Shown here piece after piece: positions 1 to 5,064 of a DNA stretch of 6,842 bases. The stretch comes from Anaerolineae bacterium (lineage in GTDB: Bacteria; Chloroflexota; Anaerolineae; Aggregatilineales; Phototrophicaceae): the NCBI GenBank assembly GCA_020848855.1, contig JADLHH010000518.1:1-6842 (forward strand), read 5' to 3'. The translations under genes and the position numbers were made by a program. The notes under the pieces are model-generated. The model searched no databases, was not told the origin of the DNA, and worked only from the letters and a program-made list of their open reading frames with translations. Every line of letters starts with the position of its first letter. Position 1 is the first letter of the stretch.

Positions 1-53
1 ATCGCCATGAGGATAAGAAGCATACCTATGGATTTTAGCGATCTTCCGTTCAT
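1..53 (-). CDS. N-terminus of an unidentified membrane or exported protein, cut by the left edge
   Basis: Only 17 codons are present: ATG at 53 reading leftward gives MNGRSLKSIGMLLILMA. Basic residues (R4, K7) followed by a hydrophobic run look like the start of a signal peptide or first transmembrane segment. The start is supported by a perfect AGGAGG nine bases upstream. The gene is divergent from the SorC-type regulator and shares its control region. A promoter and tandem operators about 210-280 bases upstream match those of the transketolase operon, so it is probably co-induced. By analogy with sugar-catabolic loci it could be a transporter component such as a solute-binding protein, but nothing in the visible residues shows that. 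Confidence 0.55.
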   Translation of the reverse strand, partial: MNGRSLKSIGMLLILMA

Positions 54-62
54 CAAACGCTG

Positions 63-68
63 CCTCCT
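63..68 (-). promoter_or_regulatory. Shine-Dalgarno site deciding the left-gene start
   Basis: AGGAGG on the minus strand, nine bases before the ATG at 53. The consensus match and ideal spacing are the main reason to call a gene on so few codons. Confidence 0.6.
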
Positions 69-124
69 CATGGTTTATGTGAGGAACGGTGTTTCTCTAA
101 GTGGAAATTTCGGCATCCTCGGCG

Positions 125-142
125 GCGAACGGACTCGTTCGC
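125..142 (-). other. 7-bp hairpin in the long leader of the left gene
   Basis: GCGAACG (125-131) and CGTTCGC (136-142) are perfect reverse complements around a 4-base loop. It falls inside the predicted roughly 246-base leader of the minus-strand gene. There is no following U-tract in either direction, so it is not a convincing intrinsic terminator. A role in leader structure is possible but unproven. Confidence 0.35.
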
Positions 143-261
143 GTCGAGCCTGCAAAAGCTGGACTGCTGGTGGCGAGGGCTAATGGTGGCGGGCTATGAA
201 CGTGGTTTGGAATCCTGTCAGAAATCTATTTTCACCAACACACCATGAAGCAATCTTCGCC

Positions 262-285
262 GCGTGTGAACAATTGTTCACACGC
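262..285. promoter_or_regulatory. 24-bp perfect palindromic operator
   Basis: Positions 262-285 read identically on both strands, with core TGAACAATTGTTCA at 267-280. The core fits the TGAAC-N4-GTTCA pattern seen at 502-515 and, slightly degenerate, at 1560-1592. It would lie at about +20 to +33 of the minus-strand promoter, a position suited to repression. The likely binder is the SorC-type regulator encoded at 548, by context. Confidence 0.75.
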
Positions 286-299
286 AAAATAAACGTACA
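286..299 (-). promoter_or_regulatory. Degenerate companion operator at the predicted start site of the left promoter
   Basis: Read on the minus strand this is TGTACGTTTATTTT. The first half-site TGTAC matches the one at 1579, while the second half is poor. Its start is exactly 19 bases from the start of the strong site at 267-280, the same spacing as between the two sites at 1560 and 1579. It begins 6 bases after the -10 box. Spacing and register support it more than sequence does. Confidence 0.4.
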
Positions 300-305
300 C
301 CTGCG

Positions 306-334
306 AGCATAGCAACCGGGTCTGCCCCTGTCCA
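306..334 (-). promoter_or_regulatory. Promoter of the left-edge gene
   Basis: On the minus strand: -35 TGGACA (329-334, 5 of 6 to consensus), a 17-base spacer, and -10 TATGCT (306-311) preceded by TGC, which makes an extended -10. The predicted start is near 299. The stretch TATGCTCGCAG matches TATGCTTGCAG of the transketolase-operon promoter (1548-1558) at 10 of 11 bases, which suggests the two promoters are related. The leader to the ATG would be about 246 bases. Confidence 0.6.
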
Positions 335-435
335 ACAAAGCCGGGGTAATCGGGAACAAGATCATCTCGGAATGGTGAGGTTTATCACTGCGCGATCTTC
401 CCGCCGGATGGCTGGACTATTGCCGGGCTATTATC

Positions 436-466
436 GTGAACTCGATTGGAATCCCATGCCGTTCAC
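436..466. promoter_or_regulatory. Wide inverted repeat of operator half-sites next to the regulator promoter
   Basis: GTGAAC (436-441) and GTTCAC (461-466) are perfect inverted copies of the operator half-site, separated by 19 bases. The right arm abuts the -35 box at 467. Neither arm has a good partner at the usual 4-base spacing, so this could be an upstream contact or chance. Confidence 0.3.
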
Positions 467-495
467 TTGACCGCCGCCGCGAGGTCTCCTACAAT
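467..495 (+). promoter_or_regulatory. Promoter of the SorC-type regulator
   Basis: -35 TTGACC (467-472), a 17-base spacer and -10 TACAAT (490-495); each box matches consensus at 5 of 6. The predicted start is near 502, which coincides with an operator and gives a leader of about 46 bases. This layout implies that the regulator represses itself. Confidence 0.65.
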
Positions 496-501
496 CTTTG
501 A

Positions 502-515
502 TGAACAAAAGTTCA
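502..515. promoter_or_regulatory. Autoregulatory operator TGAAC-N4-GTTCA
   Basis: TGAACAAAAGTTCA has both 5-base half-sites perfect and the same 4-base gap as the palindrome core at 267-280. It starts 6 bases after the -10 box, as in the other two promoters of this cluster. No second site is visible 19 bases on either side, so this promoter appears to carry a single site. Confidence 0.65.
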
Positions 516-536
516 CCCGGCAGCCCGCGAGTTGAA

Positions 537-543
537 AGAAGGA
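537..543 (+). promoter_or_regulatory. Ribosome binding site supporting the TTG start
   Basis: AGAAGGA precedes TTG at 548 by four bases. An in-frame TGA at 533-535 bars any earlier start. The nearest in-frame ATG (578) has no comparable site upstream. Confidence 0.55.
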
Positions 544-547
544 CGAA

Positions 548-1507
548 TTGGCATCGAGCGACGATGAAGAGCTGATGATCCGCGCCGCGTGGATGTACTA
601 CCACCATGACATGACCCACGATCAGATTGCGCGCCGGCTGCATACCAGTCGTGTCAAGATCACGCGGATTCTGAAGAAAGCGCGGGAGCAGGGCATTGTC
701 GAAATCAGCATCAACCGTCCACTGCCGATCAACCTGCAGTTGGGCAATCAGCTTGAGCGCACATTTGGCCTGAAAGAAGCCCTGATCGTCCCCAGCAAGG
801 CGGATTTTGCCGAGACGCTGGACGAAATCGGGCGGGCGACGGCGGACTATCTGGGGCAGATCACCTTTGCCGGCTGCCGCCTGGGGTTCGCCTGGAGCAG
901 CACCCTGAGCCGGTTAGCGGGTTATCTCAAGCCGCCCGCCCAGCCAGTTCCCTGCACCGTGACCGATCTCGCCGGCAGTATGCTGGGGCAGGATAACCCG
1001 TATATCGTCAGCGCGCGGGTGGGCGAAGTCTTCGGCGCTCCCATTCGACCTTTGCTGGTTCCAGCGGTCGTCAGTACGACGGCTGCCCGTGATGCCATCA
1101 TGAATGAGCCGTCCGTTCAGGCGGCGCTGGAACTGGCGCGCAAGAGCGACATCGCCTTTCTCGGTCTTGGCGACGCGGGTCCCAACAGCACCATGGTTCG
1201 CACCGGCTACCTCACCCCCGACGATCTCGCCGACCTGCGCGCGCGCGGCGCGGTCGGTGATCTGCTGATCCGTTACTACGACATTCGCGGGCGTCACATT
1301 CCCCACCCAATCGACCAGCGGATTATCGGACTGACGTGGGATGAACTGCGCCAGATTCCGCGTCTGGTCATCGTCGCTGCTGGACCGCGCAAGCTTTCCC
1401 CCATCCTCGGCATCCTGCGGAGCGGATTGTGTGGCACGCTGATCACCGACACCAACACCGCGCAGTCGGTCATCAATTCGGTGAACGCCGCGCCGCACCC
1501 GGAATAG
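548..1507 (+). CDS. SorC/DeoR-type sugar-binding transcriptional regulator
   Basis: A 319-residue protein, the usual length for SorC-family regulators, which bind DNA through an N-terminal helix-turn-helix and sense a phosphorylated sugar through a large C-terminal domain. Residues 13-57 fit the family pattern: AAWMYYHHDMTHDQIARRL, then the recognition segment TSRVKITRILKKAREQGIVEI. The ligand domain shows the LGFAWSSTLSRLAGYL strand-loop (112-127), FLGLGDAG in the middle, and near the C-terminus VIVAAGPRKLSPILGILRSG followed by LITDTNTAQSVI. The TTG start is chosen from the ribosome site and the in-frame stop just upstream. The gene sits directly before the transketolase operon but has its own promoter. 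Operators of one type occur at its promoter, the operon promoter and the divergent promoter, so it is probably the local repressor, relieved by a pathway intermediate. The effector cannot be read from the sequence. Confidence 0.9.
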   Translation: MASSDDEELMIRAAWMYYHHDMTHDQIARRLHTSRVKITRILKKAREQGIVEISINRPLPINLQLGNQLERTFGLKEALIVPSKADFAETLDEIGRATADYLGQITFAGCRLGFAWSSTLSRLAGYLKPPAQPVPCTVTDLAGSMLGQDNPYIVSARVGEVFGAPIRPLLVPAVVSTTAARDAIMNEPSVQAALELARKSDIAFLGLGDAGPNSTMVRTGYLTPDDLADLRARGAVGDLLIRYYDIRGRHIPHPIDQRIIGLTWDELRQIPRLVIVAAGPRKLSPILGILRSGLCGTLITDTNTAQSVINSVNAAPHPE

Positions 1508-1523
1508 TGCCCCCCTCAATTTG

Positions 1524-1553
1524 TTGACATTGCTTTGAAACTGGTGTTATGCT
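1524..1553 (+). promoter_or_regulatory. Promoter of the transketolase / RuBisCO-like operon
   Basis: Perfect -35 TTGACA (1524-1529), an 18-base spacer and -10 TATGCT (1548-1553) with an upstream TGT giving an extended -10. The predicted start is near 1560, leaving a leader of about 118 bases. It lies only 17 bases after the regulator's stop codon. It closely resembles the minus-strand promoter at 306-334. Confidence 0.7.
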
Positions 1554-1559
1554 TGCAGA

Positions 1560-1592
1560 TGAACGGTGGTTTAGTGGCTGTACGATTGTTCA
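1560..1592. promoter_or_regulatory. Tandem operators at the transketolase promoter
   Basis: Two copies of the local operator lie 19 bases apart, start to start. TGAACGGTGGTTTA (1560-1573) has a perfect left half and 4 of 5 on the right. TGTACGATTGTTCA (1579-1592) has 4 of 5 on the left and a perfect right half. The first starts 6 bases after the -10 box at the predicted transcription start. The pair covers about +1 to +33, where a bound repressor would block initiation or promoter escape. Confidence 0.65.
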
Positions 1593-1667
1593 TCCTGTCA
1601 GGTCTCGCCGTGCCCCGCGCTTTCACGCCGGGATGCGCGAGGTGTTGCTGCGCGTTAGGTGACAGGA
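1593..1667 (+). other. Leader inverted repeat that could cover the ribosome site of the first transketolase gene
   Basis: TCCTGTCA (1593-1600) pairs perfectly with TGACAGGA (1660-1667). The right arm contains most of the AGGAG ribosome site (1664-1668) used by the ATG at 1678. Inside the 59-base loop a second stem is possible between CCCCGCGC (1613-1620) and GCGCGAGG (1635-1642), 7 of 8 paired. The fold could limit translation initiation. This is inferred from base pairing only. Confidence 0.35.
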
Positions 1668-1677
1668 GACAATCCAC

Positions 1678-2601
1678 ATGGCTGCTGACGAAACTATCGG
1701 CTGGCAGCGGCACGTTAGCCGTGCTGCCCAGCGTATTCGCCTGCGCGTCCTCGATCACACCCTCAAAAACAACGGCGGCTATCTCAGCCAGGCGTGTTCC
1801 TCGGCAGAGCTGTTCGCTGCCCTGTACTTACGTATCATGAAGCTCGGCGCGAGCCAGGCGCCGACGATCCCGCCGCCATTCCCCGGCGCGGATAACCCGC
1901 ATTTTTTCAACGGCAGCGCCTACAACGGGCCGCAGCAGCCCGATCTGGATCGCTTCATCTTCTCGCCAGCGCATTACGCGCTGGTGTTGTATTCCACGCT
2001 GATCGAAGTCGGGCGGCTCGCGCCCGAAGCGCTCGAAATGTTCAATCAGGATGGCAGCACCGTCGAGATGATCGCCGCCGAACATTCGCCCGGCGTCGAA
2101 ACCACGACCGGCTCGCTGGCGCAGGCGATCAGTCAGGCGGGGGGCATCGCGCTGGCGCGGCGGCTGCGCGGCGATACCGGGCGCGTATGGGTGCTGATGA
2201 CCGACGGCGAATTTCAGGAAGGGCAGGTGTGGGAGGCGTTTTCGACGCTGGCGTATTACCGGCTGGACAATATCGGCGTGTACGTCGATGTCAACGGGCA
2301 GCAGTGTGACGGCGCGATGCAGTCGGTCATGAACATTGAGCCGATTGCCGAGCGGCTGCGCAGTTTCGGCGCGCGCGTGGTTGAAGTGGACGGGCACGAC
2401 CCGGATGCGCTCGCCGCTCCCGCCGCGCTCCCGCCGGACGGTCGCCCACTGGTCGTGCTCGCCCGCACCAACCCGTGCTGCGGTATCGACCTGCTCGCCG
2501 AGCGCGCGCCCAACCTGCATTACGTCCGTTTCAAGTCGCCGGATGAACGCGAACGCTATCAGCTTACTTATCAGGCGCTGCTCCAGCAGCAGGAGTTGTG
2601 A
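1678..2601 (+). CDS. Transketolase-like enzyme, N-terminal (thiamine diphosphate-binding) subunit
   Basis: A 307-residue protein matching the first half of transketolase, encoded separately as in many bacterial two-subunit enzymes. Together with the next gene it should move a two-carbon ketol unit between sugar phosphates in the cytoplasm. Visible motifs: GGYLSQACSSAE (33-44), the FSPAH segment with H99, HSPGVETTTGSLAQ (136-149), the cofactor motif TDGEFQEGQVWEA (175-187) ending with metal-binding N206 in VDVN, and DGHDPD (238-243). Two differences from classical transketolase: the GHPG histidine segment is replaced by NNGGYLSQ, and the usual GDGE reads TDGE. Substrate use may therefore differ. 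One characterised two-subunit relative is apulose-4-phosphate transketolase AptA/AptB of D-apiose catabolism, but the substrate here is not provable. ATG 1678 has AGGAG nine bases upstream. It is the first gene of the operon, under the tandem operators. Confidence 0.88.
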   Translation: MAADETIGWQRHVSRAAQRIRLRVLDHTLKNNGGYLSQACSSAELFAALYLRIMKLGASQAPTIPPPFPGADNPHFFNGSAYNGPQQPDLDRFIFSPAHYALVLYSTLIEVGRLAPEALEMFNQDGSTVEMIAAEHSPGVETTTGSLAQAISQAGGIALARRLRGDTGRVWVLMTDGEFQEGQVWEAFSTLAYYRLDNIGVYVDVNGQQCDGAMQSVMNIEPIAERLRSFGARVVEVDGHDPDALAAPAALPPDGRPLVVLARTNPCCGIDLLAERAPNLHYVRFKSPDERERYQLTYQALLQQQEL

Positions 2602-2604
2602 CGC

Positions 2605-3612
2605 ATGGACATCGTAATGCGCCCCCACGAGCGCAACTTCATCGAATGGGCGAAGGACAAGCCGCGCGTCGTCGTCCTCACTGCCGACCTGACCGGCTCG
2701 TGCGAGGTGGCGGCGTGGCGAGATACCTACCCGGATCGCTACTTTTCGATGGGCATGGCAGAGCAGAACATGATGGGCTTCGCCGCCGGGCTGGCGCGCG
2801 AAGGCTATTTCCCGTTCATTCACACCTTCGCGGTGTTCATCTACCGCCGCCCCTACGATCAACTGGCGATGTCCATCGCCTATCCCAAGCTGCCCGTTCG
2901 CCTGATGGGGTTTCTGCCGGGGATCACGACGCCCGGCGGGGTCACGCATCAGGCGATTGAGGATGTCGCCATCCTGCGGGCGACCCCCAACATGACGATC
3001 CTCGAATGTGGCGATGCCACCGACGTGGAATCCGTCCTCGATGTCGCCCAGTCCATCGACGGACCGGTCTATGTACGGATGCTGCGCGGTGAAGTGCCGC
3101 GCCTGTTCGACCGCGCCGAGCCGATGGCGCTGAGCCGGGCGCGCCGCCTGGGCGACGGCACGGACGTGACCATCCTGTCGAGCGGCATCTGCACCGAAGA
3201 AGCGATGCGCGCGACTTCCGTCCTCACCGCGCGCGGCGTCGGCATCCAGCACCTGCACATCTCGACGCTCAAGCCATTCAACGACCCGACCGTATTCAAG
3301 GCGATCCGAACGGCACGTTACGGCGTCATCACGATGGAGAACCACACCATCATCGGCGGACTCGGCTCGGCGGTTGCCGAGTGGATCGCCGAAGCGGGGC
3401 TGAGCAAGCGGCTGATCCGGGTGGGACTGCGTGACACCTACGCGCACGGCGCGAGCCGTCCCTATCTGATGAAGGAGTACGGCATGGACGCGCTGGCGCT
3501 GGTCGCCGCCGTGGAAAAGCTGACCGGGCAGTCCTACGGCATCGCTGAGGATCAGTTAGCGGCGGTGCGCTTACAGGCGGTTCACAGCATCGCAAAGGCG
3601 GAAGCGCTATGA
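2605..3612 (+). CDS. Transketolase-like enzyme, C-terminal (pyrimidine-binding) subunit
   Basis: A 335-residue partner of the preceding subunit, covering the central pyrimidine-binding and C-terminal domains of transketolase. The family block MGMAEQNMMGFAAGLA (49-64) contains E53, in the position of the catalytic glutamate that activates thiamine diphosphate. Next come TFAVFIYRRPYDQLAMSIAY (74-93), PVRLMGFLPGITTPGGVTHQ (97-116) and EDVAILRATPNM (119-130), all characteristic of the family. The C-terminal domain has DVTILSSGICTEEA and ENHTIIGGLGSAVAEW. Start ATG 2605 is three bases after the previous stop. AGGAG (2591-2595) lies inside the end of the upstream gene, so the subunits are translationally coupled and probably made in equal amounts. 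Its own stop overlaps the next start. 1-deoxyxylulose-5-phosphate synthase or a pyruvate dehydrogenase E1 beta subunit are less likely because the motifs and pairing fit transketolase best. Confidence 0.9.
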   Translation: MDIVMRPHERNFIEWAKDKPRVVVLTADLTGSCEVAAWRDTYPDRYFSMGMAEQNMMGFAAGLAREGYFPFIHTFAVFIYRRPYDQLAMSIAYPKLPVRLMGFLPGITTPGGVTHQAIEDVAILRATPNMTILECGDATDVESVLDVAQSIDGPVYVRMLRGEVPRLFDRAEPMALSRARRLGDGTDVTILSSGICTEEAMRATSVLTARGVGIQHLHISTLKPFNDPTVFKAIRTARYGVITMENHTIIGGLGSAVAEWIAEAGLSKRLIRVGLRDTYAHGASRPYLMKEYGMDALALVAAVEKLTGQSYGIAEDQLAAVRLQAVHSIAKAEAL

Positions 3613-4766
3613 CGCTGCCAGACAGGGTTTATGTGCCCGGCTTGTCCGGGGAGCGCTTCGTCGTTCACTATGCGCTGTCGGGCGTGCCCAACGAACGGGA
3701 CGCCGCCGAGAAAGCCGCCGACATCTGCCTGGAGCAGACGGTGGAATTTCCAGCCGATCTGCTGCCGCCGGGCGACATCCCCGACCAGATTGTCGGGCAC
3801 ATCGAGTCGCTGACACCCGGCGCGAACGGGGGATACGATGCCGTCATCAGCTACCCGGTAGAAGCCGCCGGCACAGAGCTGACCCAATTGCTCAACGTCG
3901 TGTTTGGCAACAGCAGTATCAAGCCGGGAATCCGTGTCGAGCGGATGACGCTGCCGGAAAGCCTGCTCGCCGTCTTTCGCGGACCGCGCTTCGGGCGCGC
4001 CGGGCTGCGCGATTTGCTGGGCGTGTACGACCGCCCGCTGCTGTGTACGGCGATCAAGCCGCTCGGTCTTTCGCCGCGCGAACTGGCGGAGATGGCATAT
4101 CAGTTTGCGCTCGGCGGCATCGACCTGATCAAAGACGATCACGGACTCGCCGACCAGCCGTTCTGCCCGTTTCAGGAACGCGCCGAACGCTGCGCCGAAG
4201 CTGTCGCGCGGGCGAACCACGAGACCGGTCTGAAGTGCGTTTACGTCGCTAACGTTACCGCGCCAGCGGATAAACTGGTCGAGCGGGCGCGGCGGGCGAA
4301 AACGGCGGGGGCGGGCGGCTTGATGGTCGCGCCGGGACTCGTCGGCATGGACGCGATCCGCTGCATCGCCGACGACGCCTCGATTGCGCTGCCGATCCTC
4401 AGCCACCCGGCATTTCTGGGCAGCTTGGTCACCAGCCCGGAAAACGGTATCGCGCATTACGCGCTGTATGGGCAGTTGATGCGTCTCGCCGGAGCCGACG
4501 CCGCGATCTTCCCCAACTACGGCGGGCGCTTCGCCAGTACCTACGAGGAATGTCGCCAGATCGCTGCTGGCACGCAGGTCGAAATGGGGCATATGCCGAC
4601 CATCTTTCCCGCACCTGGCGGCGGCATGAGCCTGGATCGCCTGCGCGACATGAGCGCGCTCTACGGGCGGGACGTGATCTATCTGATCGGCGGGGGACTG
4701 CATCGGCACGGCAGCAATCTGACCGAAAACGCGCGCTATTTCAGCCAACTGGTCAGCCAGCTCTGA
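3609..4766 (+). CDS. RuBisCO-like protein (form IV type, possibly OiaX-like)
   Basis: 385 residues, shorter than true RuBisCO large subunits (about 450-480) and nearer RuBisCO-like proteins. The barrel is clear: RPLLCTAIKPLGLSPREL (142-159) matches the K175 strand of RuBisCO with K150 kept, although the second lysine of TIKPK is absent. GGIDLIKDDHGLADQPF (169-185) matches the carbamylated-lysine loop. K175, D176 and D177 are kept, but the glutamate that binds magnesium (E204 in spinach) is H178. The loop-6 region reads IFPNYGGRF (300-308) with no clear counterpart of K334, and GGGLHRHG (361-368) keeps the phosphate-binding glycines. Carboxylation of ribulose bisphosphate is therefore unlikely. 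A known relative by role is OiaX, which cleaves 3-oxo-isoapionate 4-phosphate to 3-phosphoglycerate and glycolate; other RuBisCO-like proteins are enolases or isomerases. The ATG overlaps the transketolase stop by four bases, so it is the operon's last gene and probably acts in the same pathway. Confidence 0.85.
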   Translation: MTLPDRVYVPGLSGERFVVHYALSGVPNERDAAEKAADICLEQTVEFPADLLPPGDIPDQIVGHIESLTPGANGGYDAVISYPVEAAGTELTQLLNVVFGNSSIKPGIRVERMTLPESLLAVFRGPRFGRAGLRDLLGVYDRPLLCTAIKPLGLSPRELAEMAYQFALGGIDLIKDDHGLADQPFCPFQERAERCAEAVARANHETGLKCVYVANVTAPADKLVERARRAKTAGAGGLMVAPGLVGMDAIRCIADDASIALPILSHPAFLGSLVTSPENGIAHYALYGQLMRLAGADAAIFPNYGGRFASTYEECRQIAAGTQVEMGHMPTIFPAPGGGMSLDRLRDMSALYGRDVIYLIGGGLHRHGSNLTENARYFSQLVSQL

Positions 4767-5064
4767 GCCAGATAATCGGCAGCCTGATCCGCAGTTCCGC
4801 CCGACTCCGGTCATCTGCCTCCACTCAAACGATATGACCTGCGCCGTCAAGCCGCTTGATATGATCGACATGATGCGGCGCTATGAAGTAGCGACGATTT
4901 CCGAAAGCGTGTGAAAACCGTTCAAACCCTACATACTTGTATACCTGGCGGAAACAAATTCGGCTTCCGATGAATGAGACAGGCGGGTCCGTCGCGCAAT
5001 ATTGGATTTACTTCTGTCGATGCTCAGTCAACCAAAACCATTTGTTTAGCTAAAGGAGACGATT
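4767..5064. other. Intergenic stretch after the operon
   Basis: About 300 bases. It holds no convincing intrinsic terminator: the only clear hairpin, CGCTA/TAGCG at 4879-4893, has no U-tract. A possible minus-strand remnant occupies 4825-5007. No credible -35/-10 pair was found for the gene at 5065. Base composition drops here relative to the operon. Confidence 0.4.
4825..5007 (-). pseudogene. Possible remnant of an acetyltransferase-like C-terminus
   Basis: A 60-codon frame between stop codons on the minus strand, with no usable start codon. Its translation contains QVYKYVGFERF followed by NRRYFIAPHHVDHI. That resembles the end of GNAT-family acetyltransferases, where a tyrosine a few residues before GFE is typical. 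The N-terminal two thirds of such a protein is missing. The resemblance is a personal judgement on a short stretch, and chance is a real alternative. Confidence 0.18.

Larger units (their letters stand above)
54..547. promoter_or_regulatory. Divergent control region between the left-edge gene and the regulator
   Basis: About 490 bases without a convincing gene. It holds a minus-strand promoter (306-334) with tandem operators (262-299), a plus-strand promoter (467-495) with one operator (502-515), a wide inverted repeat (436-466) and a small hairpin (125-142). Short reading frames here, for example minus 180-365 and minus 431-643, have no ribosome site or family resemblance. About 335-435 contains nothing recognisable. 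Confidence 0.6.

Noticed and set aside
1535..1840. 101-codon plus-strand frame across the operon leader
   Set aside because: It overlaps the operators and the real transketolase start in another frame, with no ribosome site and a low-quality product.
1828..3447. 539-codon open frame on the minus strand
   Set aside because: It lies entirely opposite the two transketolase genes, has no family motifs, and is explained by their GC-rich codon pattern.
3582..4871. 429-codon open frame on the minus strand
   Set aside because: It is antisense to the RuBisCO-like gene, which has clear family motifs; the minus-strand product looks like no known family.
4876..4896. Hairpin as terminator of the operon
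   Set aside because: The stem is only five perfect pairs plus two beyond a mismatch, and no run of T follows.
4911..4926. Extra copy of the regulator operator (TGAAAACCGTTCA)
   Set aside because: The two halves are one base too close compared with TGAAC-N4-GTTCA, and no promoter is seen around it.
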